Shown here: piece by piece, positions 22,425-33,372 of the stretch
How the letters are laid out: each line of letters opens with the position of its first letter
How positions within the stretch are numbered: position 1 is the stretch's first letter
Origin: Chytridium lagenaria
Taxonomy: Eukaryota; Chytridiomycota; Chytridiomycetes; Chytridiales; Chytridiaceae
DNA: 64,000 nt
NCBI GenBank assembly: GCA_025449115.1
Contig: JAHLKC010000020.1
Location: 1-64,000, forward strand
Direction: 5' to 3'
Notes under the pieces: model-generated
The model's database searches: none
What the model was told of the DNA's origin: nothing
What the model saw: only the letters and a program-made list of their open reading frames with translations
Translations under genes and position numbers: made by a program

Positions 22425-22902
22425 TGTTGAGTACTTGTTGTTTCACGGGGCTCAATTAAAACAAAGTTAAACGCACTTTTGCTCAAACAACGTTCTTAAT
22501 TTATTTTGACTCAACACACGAGTCTTTAAATACTGAAACAAAACGAACAAGTAAAGAAGAAAGACAACACAAAGGTAAACCTATCGGAGACACGTACACT
22601 CACGCGTTAAACTCTCCACTACAAAGATAAAAAATCAGATAGCCTTAACGGGAACAAAGGGAATAAAGGGAATGTCCAAGCACAAACAGGTAGAATTATA
22701 ATTAAACTGGCATAAAGAAAATAAACCAATCAAGGAAGGTAATTCAAAGTGGGAAATTCAAATGAGTCCAAAATGTAAATGAGAAGTCCAGTGGGCGCGT
22801 TTGAGCTCAACCTAACGACGCGTAAATTCCAGAGCACACGCCGCGGACTAATGGTGCGAGTGATCCTGACGTCCTTGTGAGTCAAGAGAGCGAAACCCAA
22901 CT
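22425..22902 (-). repeat. Element C 3' LTR (family 1)
   Basis: 478 bp, matching the family 1 LTR in reverse orientation. The inner border has changed from CCCAACA to CCCAACT. The purine tract, seen as CTTTCTCCCCCTTTCG on the + strand, follows inside the element. Confidence 0.88.
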
Positions 22903-22922
22903 TTCTCCCCCTTTCGTGAACT

Positions 22923-25340
22923 TTACTCAATTTCTGGCTCCCCTATCTCTGACGCGTTATCCTCAACGACTATCATGCCCACGCGTTCACGACACCTCTC
23001 CAGGTCCCTACGCGCCAGCCCTTTCGTAAGCATGTCTGCAGGCTGTTCCTTGGTTCCAATGTGCTCCACCTGAAGCAAACGCTTGGCAACGCGATCTCTA
23101 ACTGCGTGGAATCGAAGGTCCACGTGTCGCGTCCTTGAGCTGATGATGGGGCTCTTTGCAATGGCCTCTGCTGCTGTGTTATCACACCAAAGCGTTGGTG
23201 GATCGTCAAAGGAGTATCCTATCTACTCCAGAAGCTGCTTCAACCAGATGAGCTGCGACGATGCCTCACTCAACGCGACATACTCAGCACCCATCCACTC
23301 TTGATGATGTGCTTGCCCTTTGGTCGAGGCACCAGACGCCACGTCTGATGCTCCAGCAACGACTGGTACTCCTCCTGGAGCGCCTTCAACCATTCTTCTG
23401 AATCGACACGTCCCAACGCGTCCTCAACGGTTGCTGGATCTGTCACGTCCTCGTCACTCACCACGGTAACGGTGGCACCATGCCTCCAGCTGCTTGTTCT
23501 TAAATTCCCCACCGTTATCTGCAACAATCTCCAGGAGATGCGGCTTTTCTCGAAGTCGTTCCATCTCCTCAGGGTTCCTTTCCGAGTATCTCAACGCGTC
23601 AATCCGTCGACCTGTGAGTGCCTCGGCCTCTCTCTTGTACTGCTTGATGTACTGAACCGCTTGCTTTTTTCCTTGAGCATGTACGTGTTGCAGTAACCCG
23701 TTGACGCGTCCACAACCACCATGAAGTAACGCGACCCCCAAGCTCTTCCGCTTCATGGGTCCCGCCAAATCCACGTGAACGCGTTCCAGGACTTTGTAGT
23801 CCTTCTCAACTCTCTCCGGGTGAGAGGAGCGCGTAAGCTTCCCCTCAATGCATCCCTTGCACAGCACGTTGTCGTCGTCGTTATACAACGTGATGCGTAC
23901 ACCCGTTGCCGATTTTTCAAGCTTCTTCACCGCCTTCATCGAGATGTGACCCATCCGTCGATGCCAAATCTGCGCGCTGTTGAGCGACTGGCTTTTCACA
24001 CCCATCGTGGTGTTTGCTGCGGTGTCTGGCTGCACCAGATAAAATAGGTTGTCCTCAACCTTGAACTCTGCCGTCACGTCGTTCGATCCGACGTGTCTGA
24101 GGCGATACTTGCCGCTGGATGACTCCAAAACAACGCCACGCGACGCTGCTGCACCCAGAGAGATGAGATTACGCGTGAGCTCCGGCACATAGAGTACGTT
24201 CTTGAGCGTGATCGTTTGCGTGGCCTTCCGACCTTGATGCTGAGGGTTAAATCTCCTACTCCCTCCACGCGTATTCCTTCGCCGTGCTCTGCAGTTTTTA
24301 CGCGGCTGCTCGCGGCGCGGTAACCCCGCAATCCTTTTCGAGAAGGTCATATGGTGAGTGGCTCCAGAGTCCAGAATCCATCGGTTATCCCGCTTCCCAG
24401 CTTAACCGACAAGGCTTCCCCAGCCTCCGCGTCAACCTGACGCACAATAGCCATAAAGGCAATTGGACTTGCACGCGCCGTGTTTGCAGACTTCTTCTTG
24501 TCCGAGGCGCGCTTCTTCCACCACTTCTCACAATGACGGTTGCTACCACCACCATCTCTCTCGTTCTCTGAGGTATCATCACTCAACTCCCCCGAATCCT
24601 TCTTCTTCCCAGAGCGACACTTGTTTGCATAGTGTCCTATCTTCTTGCACTTAAAACAAGTCGCTGACCTTTTATCTCCACCGCGCCCTTTCCTGCTGGT
24701 TTCTTCCCCTTACGCGCTCTTGTCGTGAAGAAAGCCTCCGCTTGCTCCGATGCCTCCACGCGGTCCTTGATCTTCTCTTCACAGTCGAGAAGCCTGGCAA
24801 CGACCAGGTTATAGTCCTTGACCTCTTTGTCATCCGTTTCAATGTTGGCAACCGCGACGTCGTAAGCTTCCGGGAGTTTGGTGAGTAGGTGAGCAATGTG
24901 TTGCTCGTTGGAGACAGTCTTGCCGGCTGCCTTGAGTTGGTTGACCATTGTCAAAAGTTCTGCAACGAATACGCGTAAAGACGCGTCCTCTTTCATTCTG
25001 AGACGCGTGACCTTGCGCGTGAGGGCGCTGCGGTTGGGTTGGGATTTACGCTCAAATGATGACACGAGGCACTCCCACGCTTCCTTGGACGTGAAGTCCT
25101 CTCCAATCAAGTGTAAGACCGAATCAGTCACTCGAGACTCTATTTGATCCGCAGATTCTTCTCTTCTTTGGTTGGAGCGTTCTCGTTAACGTACGGCGTA
25201 CATCCTATCTCAGTGATCGCCCAAAGACCCTTCCTTGTCTTTGAGGTAAGTGGTCATCCAACGTTTCCAGATGTGAAAGTCTTGCCCGTCAAACTTGACT
25301 GGCTTCCTGTGCACGTCATGTGAGTCGTCTTTCTTACCCA
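22923..25340 (-). pseudogene. Element C gag-pol remnant
   Basis: Minus-strand fragments in order: gag start MGKKDDSH (about 25340) with KPVKFDGQDFHIWKRW; VTRLRMKEDASLRVFVAELL (about 25000); zinc knuckle near 24620-24660; integrase zinc domain IWHRRMGHIS (about 23970) and CKGCIEGKL; integrase core VHVDLAGPMKRK and ADNGGEFKNKQLEAW (about 23520). It then jumps directly to the linker TVVSDEDVTDPATVEDALG and the start of RT, and jumps again to the RNase H end (EYVALSEA-like, then HIGTKEQPADMLTKGLAR at about 23040). The two large deletions and several frame breaks rule out a working polyprotein. Confidence 0.88.
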
Positions 25341-25355
25341 TATCGTCAGAGAAGT

Positions 25356-25554
25356 ATCCCGGACAGAACAAAAATCTCCTGATCACTTGCGGGAAGCAGT
25401 GATAAGTCACGACGGACTGTGACATTATTTCAGGGCATGAGGGAGAAGAGACAAAGTCTCCAGAGCATAACTACTGGTTACTGTTCCTGATTGAAAGGAC
25501 AAAGGGGTTCAAGTCCTCTGAGTACTGGCGGGAAGCCAGGGCATACATCTTCAA
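25356..25554. repeat. ~200-bp insertion in the leader of element C
   Basis: Compared with the complete element, the leader of C is interrupted just after the primer site. The hexamer AGAAGT (+ strand) stands on both sides, at 25350-25355 and 25555-25560, as expected for a 6-bp target duplication. The insert has no open frame. On the + strand it contains GGTTCAAGTCC (about 25507), which resembles a polymerase III B box, so a SINE-like element is possible but unproven. Confidence 0.6.
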
Positions 25555-25568
25555 AGAAGTGCTACCAC

Positions 25569-26068
25569 TGATGAGTACTTGTTGTTCGCGGGGCTCAATT
25601 AAAACAAAGTTAAACTTTTGCTCGAACAATGTTCTAAATTTATTTCGACTCAACACACGAGTCTTTAAATACTTAAACAAAACGAACAAGTAAAGAGGAA
25701 AGACAACACAAAGGTAAACCTATCATAGACGCGTACACTCACGCGTTAAACTCTCCACTACAAAGATAAACAATCAGAGAGCTTTGACGGGAACAAAGGG
25801 AATAAATGGCTAGAAGGGAATGTCCAATCACAAACAGGTAGAGTTATAATTAAACTGGCATAAGAAAATAAACCAATCAAGGAAGGTAAATCAAAGTGGA
25901 AAATTCAAATGAGTTCAGAGAGTGAAATAGAAGTCCAGTGGGTGCGTTCGCGCTCAACTCTAACGACGCGTAAATTCCAGAGCACTCTAGTGTTGCGCCC
26001 AACGCCGCGGACTAATGGTGCGAGTGATCCTGACGCGTCCTCGTGAGTCAAGTGAACGAAACCCAACA
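25569..26068 (-). repeat. Element C 5' LTR (family 1)
   Basis: 500 bp, starting TGATGAGTACTTG and ending GAAACCCAACA on the + strand. The primer site complement (GAAGTGCTACCAC, 25556-25568) abuts it. Confidence 0.88.
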
Positions 26069-26273
26069 AGCACCTGGTACCTCGACCAAATAGGCAGCAC
26101 ATCATTAAGAGTGAATGGATGCTCCGTTAAATGCGAAAGGGCGATGTCTCCGTGGGAGGAGGAGAGACCGCTTCCTTGAGAAGGGAGACTTGCAGAAGAA
26201 AGGCGTAGACTACTCAGAGACAACTTACCCACCAGTGATGAAAGGGGCAACCTTTCAGACAGATCTTGCAGTA
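26069..26273 (+). pseudogene. Copia reverse-transcriptase fragment (family 1)
   Basis: Plus-strand DNA equivalent to the start of RT in the complete element (about 39560-39760): LVPRP, HIIKSEWMLR, then PPVMKGATFQTDLA in shifted frames. It stops abruptly at a family 2 LTR fragment. Broken by stops. Confidence 0.75.
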
Positions 26274-26501
26274 TGCCCCCGCACTGTTTCCTGCCTGAAT
26301 TTCTGAGTTTAAAATTATTATTCATTTTGCTGCTCAGCGTTAATCCCAGCACGTTATTTATTTAAGTTACTTCGCATGTTTGTTTGTGACGATGAAGGAT
26401 GAACGGGTCATGAGACCTTGTTAGCTTGGAGTGCCACCCTCATATTTACCTGTAGTGTTTTGGAAGCTTTTTAATAATAAGAAGTTAGGTGTCATCAGTT
26501 G
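26274..26501 (+). repeat. Family 2 LTR fragment (+ orientation)
   Basis: Reverse complement of the middle of the solo LTRs at 42365-42815 and 46287-46708: it shares the TTCCTGCCTGAATTTCTGAG, GGGTCATGAGACCTTGTTAG and AATAATAAGAAGTTAG stretches. Both LTR ends are missing. Confidence 0.75.
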
Positions 26502-26963
26502 TTTCTTGGTTTCACACACAATAGCTCCCCCTATCAGTGTGATCATTAATCCACTGGTTGACTTCATGTCTGCTGGATTCTTCCCAATGTCGTAATCCGC
26601 ATATCCAACGAGTTCTAGGTGCTCTCTTCTCGAATACTGAATCCCCACAAACTAAAGATATCCACAAGTACGGTAAAGCGCATCCCAATGCGCAAGGTAT
26701 GGGTTCTCTTGGAATTTGCGGCCATACCCAGTGCAAACGCGATATCTAGTCACGTCCCAATCATAGCGTGCATCAAGGATCCAGTGTACTGGCGGTATCC
26801 TTATCCTCCGCTCATTCGTTTTCGTTATCTGTCCATCCATCGTCTTCAACAGTTTCTTGAGGGCGTCCATTGGGGTGTAATGCAAAAGCTTGCCGTTCAA
26901 AAACGCAGTCTTAATGTTGTACTGGCGTATCTCCATGTTCTCTTGACAAGCAACTGCTAGCAT
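26502..26963 (-). pseudogene. Copia RNase H and RT fragments, element G (minus strand)
   Basis: Minus-strand frames show RNase H (GIQYSRREHLELVGYADYD, KNPADMKSTSGLMITL) and, upstream, an RT piece (MLAVACQENMEIRQYNIKTA, FLNGKLLHYTPMDALKKLL) carrying the equivalent of the YDVKTAFLNG block. They are joined by deletions. Sequence differs clearly from family 1, so this is a different copia lineage. Confidence 0.7.
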
Positions 26964-26984
26964 GACTCTTAACGTTGCTCACTT

Positions 26985-27445
26985 GATAAATAAAACTGTT
27001 TGGGGGAATAACAACTTAGACTAAATAAGAATGTGGGTGAGTAAAACATAATAGAAAGATGAAAAACCCAATATTCTCCCCCTCAGCTTTCTAAAGTTGC
27101 AGTTTTAGTCAACCACTTTAACCATTCCAAACTTTGCTCGTAATTCTTCAAATTGGTGTTCGAGGCAAAGCTTTTATGAACAAGTCTGCAGGTTGCTCCT
27201 TTGTGTTCGGGTACTCAGAAATACGCGTTAACTCGGTCCCGTATGACGTGGAATCTTCTATCCACATGTTGAAAACTTAGGCATGCTTGCGAGGGAATTC
27301 GCCGTAGTGTTGTCGCCGTAAATCACAGGAGGGTCATTGAACGTATAACCCAACTACCCCAGAAGTTGGCTGACCCATATCATATGCGACGGTGCTTCAC
27401 TCAGTGAAACATATTCAGCCTCCGCAGTAGACTGAGCTGTCGTTT
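26985..27445 (-). pseudogene. Element G 3' end: LTR start and RNase H C-terminus
   Basis: 26985 to about 27073 matches the beginning of the family 3 LTR in reverse (compare 34850-34935). It is followed by a pyrimidine-rich tract, ATTCTCCCCCTCAG, which is the polypurine tract on the minus strand. Inward from it, minus-strand pol C-terminal codons are visible (YPNTKEQPADLFIK-like). Decayed. Confidence 0.6.
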
Positions 27446-27481
27446 TGAGTAAAACAAAATGGAAAGATGAAAACCCCAACA

Positions 27482-27810
27482 TGGAGAGCTTTGGACGGTC
27501 AAGCCATCAACAAATGGCGGCATTATGGGATGAAGATGATGATGAACCGAAAACGTATCACGAAGCAATGCAAAGGAAGGAAAAGGATGAGTGAAGGAAA
27601 GCGATGGTGGAGGAGATGAAGAGGTTGATCGAGAAGGGGACGTGGAGGCTGGTGCCCAGACCAAAAGATAAGAAGATTATTAAATCAAGATGGGTGTTCA
27701 AAACAAAGCAGGATGAAGTTGGAAATTTGGACAAACACAAAGCACGTTTTCTCGCAAAAGAATACTCGCAAAAGCAAGGCGTTGATTACGACGAAAAGAT
27801 TGCCCCAGTC
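27482..27810 (+). pseudogene. Copia linker and reverse-transcriptase start fragment
   Basis: Plus-strand translation: EPKTYHEAMQRKEKDE, stop, RKAMVEEMKRLIEKGTWRLV, PRPKDKKIIKSRWVFK, KARFLAKEYSQKQGVDYDE, KIAPVL. This is the standard start of a copia RT. It ends where a family 3 LTR fragment begins. Confidence 0.8.
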
Positions 27811-28127
27811 TTATTTACGCGTTATTTAAGTTTGAGTTGATCAGTTATGTTGAGCTCCTCATTCCATTTGAGGATGCGTTAATCCCTAAACTTTATTATT
27901 TTATGTTTGTTTTATGATATGAAAAGGAGTGATTGACGGGTCATGAGTTCTGGTGGAAATCCCCACTTTCTACATCTAGTGAGAAAAAGGAGCTATTATC
28001 AATACATGGAAGTTTCATCGTTATTAGCTCCCTGTCACCTCTGGAGACTCATCATCAGTTTTCCCAGTTTATTTACTTTATTAATTCTTTATACGTTAAT
28101 TACATTTGAGCCCCGTAACCCCCTACA
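27811..28127 (+). repeat. Family 3 LTR fragment (+ orientation)
   Basis: Matches the solo LTR 32993-33372 from its ACGCGTTATTTAAG stretch to the terminal CCCCTACA. The first ~70 bp of the LTR are missing. Confidence 0.82.
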
Positions 28128-31049
28128 CTCCAGGCTTCTTCTTCTTTCGTGTTGATTTTCGGAGAAATGTCTCGTATAGTTTGTCCACGTCTTTACGGAA
28201 GTTTGGTACGCAACAATCACCAGAACGGCAAACAGTAGGTGAGGGGTTCTTCTCTACCTTCTTCTTCAAATTCGTCGTGTTCAGGAGTGTCATCCTCCGC
28301 CGTCTGCTTCGCTTCTACTAAAGCTTGACGAGTCTGTGGAATAATCAGGTAAGTCCAATAAGTCCGAGTCGGCTTTCCACTCTTGAACCTCTCCTTCAAA
28401 CTTTGAATCTCCCTATTTCTGATTCAGCCGCCATCACCCCTTCGTTTAAGATGACGGATTCGCTTCTGATAAGCTTAGTTGTTTCCAAATCCCACAGGCG
28501 GTAGTCAACGGTTCATACCCAACGAGAGCGCAACCTTGCGCGTTAAAATTGCCCTTCTTCCGCTGCTGCTTGGGAATCAGAACGAGTGCTAAGCATCCCC
28601 ATCCCCTCAACCTCAACAAGACTGGCTTGACTCCGGCGAACTTTTCAAGTGGTGTAGCATCTTCTTCATTAGTACAGGTTGGGGATCGGTTAATGAGGTA
28701 AGCTGCTGCCATCACAGGTTCCCCGTCTCGAGATCTAATGAGCTTAACATACTTTCGGACCGTTCGTTAAAATTTAGATTCATTCTCTTGGCTACACCAT
28801 TCTGTTGTGGTATATACGGCATGGTGAAGATGAGTCGAATTCCATGCTCCAAGTACCACTCCTTGATCACTTTGTTGTTGAACTCTCCTCCGTTATCTGC
28901 GACGATTTCTATCAATTTTTTTTTTTGATCTTCTTTTCTGAATCTTCTTTGAAACTTTTAATGTACTTGGTTGATTTGCTCTTTGTCTTGCAAAGATATA
29001 CGGTCACGTAGTTTGTGGCGCTATCGAAATGGTAAGAAAATAGCGTGCGCCCCCATTTGACGCCGTTTTCATAGGCCCGACAATGTCAATGTGGATCTTC
29101 TCGAGTGGGTCTTTAGCTTTCATTCGTCGGGTTTCTCAGGAAATGATGCACGCGTCATCTTTCATCAACACACCCTTTGCAGAGGTGAGTGCCCTCTTCA
29201 TCAGTTATGTTGACTCCCTTTGTTACCTTCACTAGTTTCTTCACTCCCTTTTTTCCTAGATGGCCCATCCGCAGATGCCATTGATGCGGAGTCACTGGCT
29301 TTCCAACCTTTGCCAAGGACACCTGGGTTTTGAATTGATCACTTGATCAAGGTAGATGAGGTTTTTTTTTGTCGCTATATATGTGAACGTTGCCAGCGCT
29401 TGTGCTGACGGTTCTTCCTTCTTCGGTTTCAAGTCGTATCCGGTGTCTTCAGGAAAGATGTCAAGATATTTTCTTCCTGCCATCCCAAGCGAGATTAAGT
29501 TCCGTCCAATGTTAGGTACGTAGAGAACGTTCTTTAACACTAACGTTCCAGTTCTTCCACCGTTTCTAATTTTCAGTTCACAGTCTCCCACTCCTCTCGA
29601 TTTGAGCTTGCTCTAGCTATCCACAGTGCTGATATTGACTGGGTGGAGCGATAGTTGGTCCAGGATGTTGCGTTGAAAGGTCATGTGGTGAGTAGCTCCT
29701 GAATCTAACATCCATCTAGTGTCTTCGCTTGCAACGCGCCATCTCCACTCAAATTACGTTTGGAACTGCTACAACAAAACTACTGGATTTTCTCTGTTGT
29801 TGTTTTCTTGTTGTTCTGATTTGCTACAATTGCGTTAGGTCCTCGGTTCCAATCACCTTGGCCTTGACCACCTCTCCCGCAATCACCTTGGCCACGGAAC
29901 TGGCCTCTTCCTGCTGCTGCTGGTTGAGCTTGAGATTCGTTCCCCTCTTCTTTCTGTTGTCGTTGTTGTTCCTTCTCGCAGCCCAGCAGTCTCTTGCCAA
30001 ATGTCCTCTCTTGCCTCAATTCTCGGTCTTCACCACCGCGTTGTCTTTGTTGATAGTTAGTTATTGTGGTGCCCCGCGGAATGACCCTGGGGACCTTTGT
30101 TATCTTCATTTTCTTTCTTTCTCTCTTTGATTCTCGTTTCGTGGTCTAACAGCTTTCCAACCACATAACCATAGTCCGTCTCTGCTTTAGGGTCGTTCTC
30201 TAGGAGATTAACGATGATGTTATATGCTTCTGGGAGAGTCGTCAACAGGATGGAGATGTGTAGCGGGTTGCTGTGTCCTCCCCCGCAGCCTTCAGTTGCT
30301 GGATGGTTGACTAGACTTCCGCGATGTAAGTCTTCAAATCATCTTCTTCCTTCATCTTTCCTGTATCAACGGTGGGATGATATCGTGAACTCTTGATTGA
30401 AGTCTTGCTTTTGCTTTCATGTCCAGGTCTTCCTTTTCTGACCTAGTTTTCTTCTCAGTGTTTGGAGGCGTGTCAACAACAGCATAGGGCTGGATATCTT
30501 CCAAAAGCCCTTTTTGAGGTACCTGGCCATGCGGTACTTCCACATATGGAACTGTGTGCCATCAAACATCACAAGTTTGTCGTCCTTTCCTTTTGTCATC
30601 TTGTTTCTCTTGATATCTTCTTATGCTGTTGATCGTGACTTGGGCTGACTGCTTCTTTTTCGCTGTTCTCACACTCTTCTCTTTTGCTCTACTCTTCGGT
30701 CCTCAAATGGATTGACTCCTTCTTCAAACCAGATGAAGTGCTACTACTTGTAGGGGTTTACAGGCCTCTTGTAATTACACGAAATAACTAATAAAGTAAT
30801 GATAACGAATGTAAATTGGTGATAAGGTCATCCTTCATTGTTACAAACAAACATGTAAAGTAACTTAAATAAATAATGCGCCGGGATTAATGTGCGGGGA
30901 TTAACGCTGACTCAAATGATGTGAGCAGCAAAATGAATAATAAATTTAAACTCAGAAATTCAGGCAGGAAAGAGTGCGAGGGCATAAATGATCTTAGTGG
31001 AATAAAGAATGCGGGTAGGTTAAACAAACTAGAAAGATGAAACCCAACA
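28128..31049 (-). mobile_element. Copia retrotransposon D, minus strand, truncated
   Basis: Minus-strand reading: 5' LTR 31049-30749 (family 2), primer site (AGTAGTAGCACTTC, one change from family 1), gag MTKGKDDKLVMFDGTQFHMW, a Gly/Arg-rich region, protease-like GVGDCELKIRN at about 29590, NVLYVPNIGRNLISLGM, integrase core IVADNGGEFNNKVIKEW (about 28900), MMAAAYLINRSP, and the post-integrase segment up to about 28220. RT, RNase H and the 3' LTR are missing; the element stops against a family 3 LTR fragment. Stops and slips throughout. Confidence 0.82.
30749..31049 (-). repeat. Element D 5' LTR (family 2, shortened)
   Basis: Starts TGTAGGGGTTTACAGG and ends GAAACCCAACA. 301 bp against 422-451 bp for the solo copies: about 120 bp in the middle is deleted. 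Confidence 0.82.
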
Positions 31050-31105
31050 AGCAATACCACCAGCAGAGGAAAGCATGCGTCGTTATTCCATGAGGGAAAA
31101 GAGGG
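31050..31105 (+). pseudogene. Older copia element F, left pol fragment
   Basis: 56 bp equivalent to the linker of the complete element (about 39299-39355, CACCACCAGCAGAGGAA region). It is separated from its continuation at 35007 by the LTR described next and by element E. Confidence 0.7.
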
Positions 31106-31525
31106 TGTTGGGTTTCGCTCTCTTGACTCACGAGGACGCGTCAGGATCACTCGCACCATTAGTCCGCGGCGTCGGGCGCAACACTAGAGCACTCTGGAAT
31201 TTACGCGTTGTTAGAGCTGAGCGCGAACGCGCCCACTGGACTTCTCATTTACATTCTGGACTCATTTGAATTTCCCACTTTGATTTACCTTCCTTGATTG
31301 GTTTATTTTCTTTATGCCAGTTTATTTATAACTCTACCTGTTTGTGATTGGACATTCCCTTCTAGCCTTTATTCCCTTTGTTCCCGTGAAGGCTTTCTGA
31401 TTTGTTTATCTTTGTAGTGTAGAGTTTAACGCGTGAGTGTACGTGTCTCCGATAGGTTTACCTTTGTGTTGTCTTTCTTCTTTACTTGTTCGTTTTGTTT
31501 CAGTATTTAAAGACTCTTGTGTTGA
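31106..31525 (+). repeat. Family 1 solo LTR, left part (split by element E)
   Basis: Starts TGTTGGGTTTCGCTCTCTTG and runs to TGTGTTGAGTC, where element E begins. The remaining ~70 bp of the LTR reappear at 34936-35006. Its flanks GAGGG (31101-31105) and GAGGC (35007-35011) differ at one base, consistent with a worn 5-bp target duplication in element F. Confidence 0.82.
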
Positions 31526-32992
31526 GTCAATCGCGATCGGGTGTATGATAACTAACATTATCATCTTCTTCATCTTCAGAGTCTTCGTCGTTTACCGCCG
31601 TATCAATTTCACTTCCACCAGAGCTTGACGAGTCTGTAGAGTAATCCGGTAAGTCTAGTCGTTTTTCCATTCTTGAACCTCCCCTTCAAACTTTGATTCT
31701 CCCTTCTCTGCTTCGCCGCCATTACTCCCTCGTTAAAAATCACTGACTTGCTTCTAACCAACTTATTCGTTTGCAAATCCCAAAGGCGATAGCCCAGCGG
31801 CTCATACCCAACGAGAGCACACCGTCGTGCGTTGAAATCTCCCTTCTTCGTTGCTGCTTGGGTATCAATACGAGTGCCAGGCAACCCCAACCACGAGTCT
31901 GACAAGTCAGGTTTCACTCCAGCGAATCTCTCAAGCGGCGTTGCATCTTGTTCGTTCGTTCGGTTGGTGATCGGTTAATGAGGTAAGCTGCAGCCATCAC
32001 GGCTTCACCCCAAAAACGCGTTTCGAGTTTTGAAGAACTTAACATGCTTTTAGACCTCTCGTTCAAGGTCCTGTTCATACGTTCGGCAACACCGTTCTGT
32101 TGCGGTGTGTACGGCATGTTGAAGGTAAGTCGAATCCCATGCTCTAAACACCAATCCTTCATTGGTTTGTTGTTGAATTCGCCGCCGTTGTCTGCCACGA
32201 TTTCAATGAGCTTCCTTTTGATTTTCTTCTCGGCTTCTTCTTTAAACTTTTGATGAACTTGAACGACTCATTCTTCTTCTTGCACAGGTAAACGGTAACG
32301 TAGTTTGTCGCGCTGTCGACGATGGTGAGGAAGTAACGTGCGCCACCGTTTGACGCGGTCTTCATAGGTCCAACGATATCGACGTGGATTTTCTCGAGAG
32401 GGTCCTTGGCTTTCAACTCGTCGGGTTTGTCAGGAAATGATGTCCTTGTCATTTTCCCATCAACACAACCTCACAAAGGTAAGTGTCATCTTCATCGTCA
32501 TCTTGACCCCCTTCGCTACCTTCATTAACTTCTTCACTCCCTTCTTTCCTAGATGACCCATCCACAAGTGCCACTGGTGCGGTGTCAGAGGCTTCTCGGC
32601 TTTGCTGAGGCGGTGCTTGGCTTGAATTCGATGACTTGATCAAGGTAAATGAGATTCTCTTTGCTGCTGTAGGTGAACGTTGCAAGTGCTTGCGCTGACG
32701 GTTCTTTCTTTGGTTTAAGGTCGTATCCGTCATCCTTCGGAAATATGTCAAGATCCTTCTTTCTCGCCATCCCAAGTGAGATCAGGTTCCGTCCGATGTT
32801 TGGTACGTATAAAACGTTCTTGAGTATTAACGTTCCTGTTCTTTCGCCGTTTCTAATCTTCACTTCACAGTCACCTACTCCACGGGATTCAAGGTTGCTG
32901 TTGTTGTTGGCAGTGCTGATGTTGCACTGAATGGAGCGGTAGTTCGACAGGATGTGGCGCTGGAACGTCATGTGGTGAGTGGCTCCAGAGTC

Positions 32993-33372
32993 TGTTGGGT
33001 TTATTCATCTTTCTATTTTGTTTCACTCCCACATTCGTTATTTTGTCTAAGTTATTTTCCCCCGAACTATTTGTTTACGCGTTATTTAAGTTTTTGAGTT
33101 GATCAGTTTATTGAGCTCCTCATTCCATTTGAGGATGCGTTAATCCCTTAACTTTATTATTTTGTTTAGTTTTATTGGAGGATTTACGGGTCATGAGTTT
33201 GGTGTAAATCCCCATCCTCTACATGTATTGCGAAAGTAGTTAACATTATATATGGAAGTTTCGTAGTTATTACCTCCCTGTCACCGCTGGAGACTCCATC
33301 ACTATTCTTTATAGTTTAATTCCCTTTATTAATCATTATAATTTAATTACAATTGAGCCCGTAACCCCTACA
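32993..33372 (+). repeat. Solo LTR (family 3) inside element E protease
   Basis: 380 bp, TGTTGGGTTTATTC to CCCCTACA, flanked by perfect 5-bp duplications GAGTC (32988-32992 and 33373-33377). It lies between GACTC and TGGAGCC on the minus strand, that is, inside the Asp-Ser-Gly protease active-site codons of element E. Confidence 0.92.

Larger units (their letters stand above)
22425..26068 (-). mobile_element. Copia retrotransposon C, minus strand, internally deleted (family 1)
   Basis: Reading on the minus strand: 5' LTR 26068-25569, primer site, gag, partial pol, 3' LTR 22902-22425. It belongs to the same family as the complete element at 36137-41587, with which gag, protease and integrase segments are near-identical. 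Two internal deletions remove the end of integrase plus the linker (junction about 23470-23485) and most of the reverse transcriptase (junction about 23285). A ~200-bp insertion splits its leader (25356-25554). No target duplication joins the two flanks (CCCCT versus AGCAC), so one end has been rearranged or other copies abut it. Confidence 0.88.

Noticed and set aside
24276..24660. Plus-strand frames across the minus-strand gag of element C
   Set aside because: Shadows of gag and zinc-knuckle codons; the same text recurs antisense in element A.
29780..30109. Plus-strand hydrophobic open frame (29729-30130)
   Set aside because: It is the antisense of the Gly/Arg-rich gag tail of element D; the Cys/Ser/Leu-rich text is a shadow.
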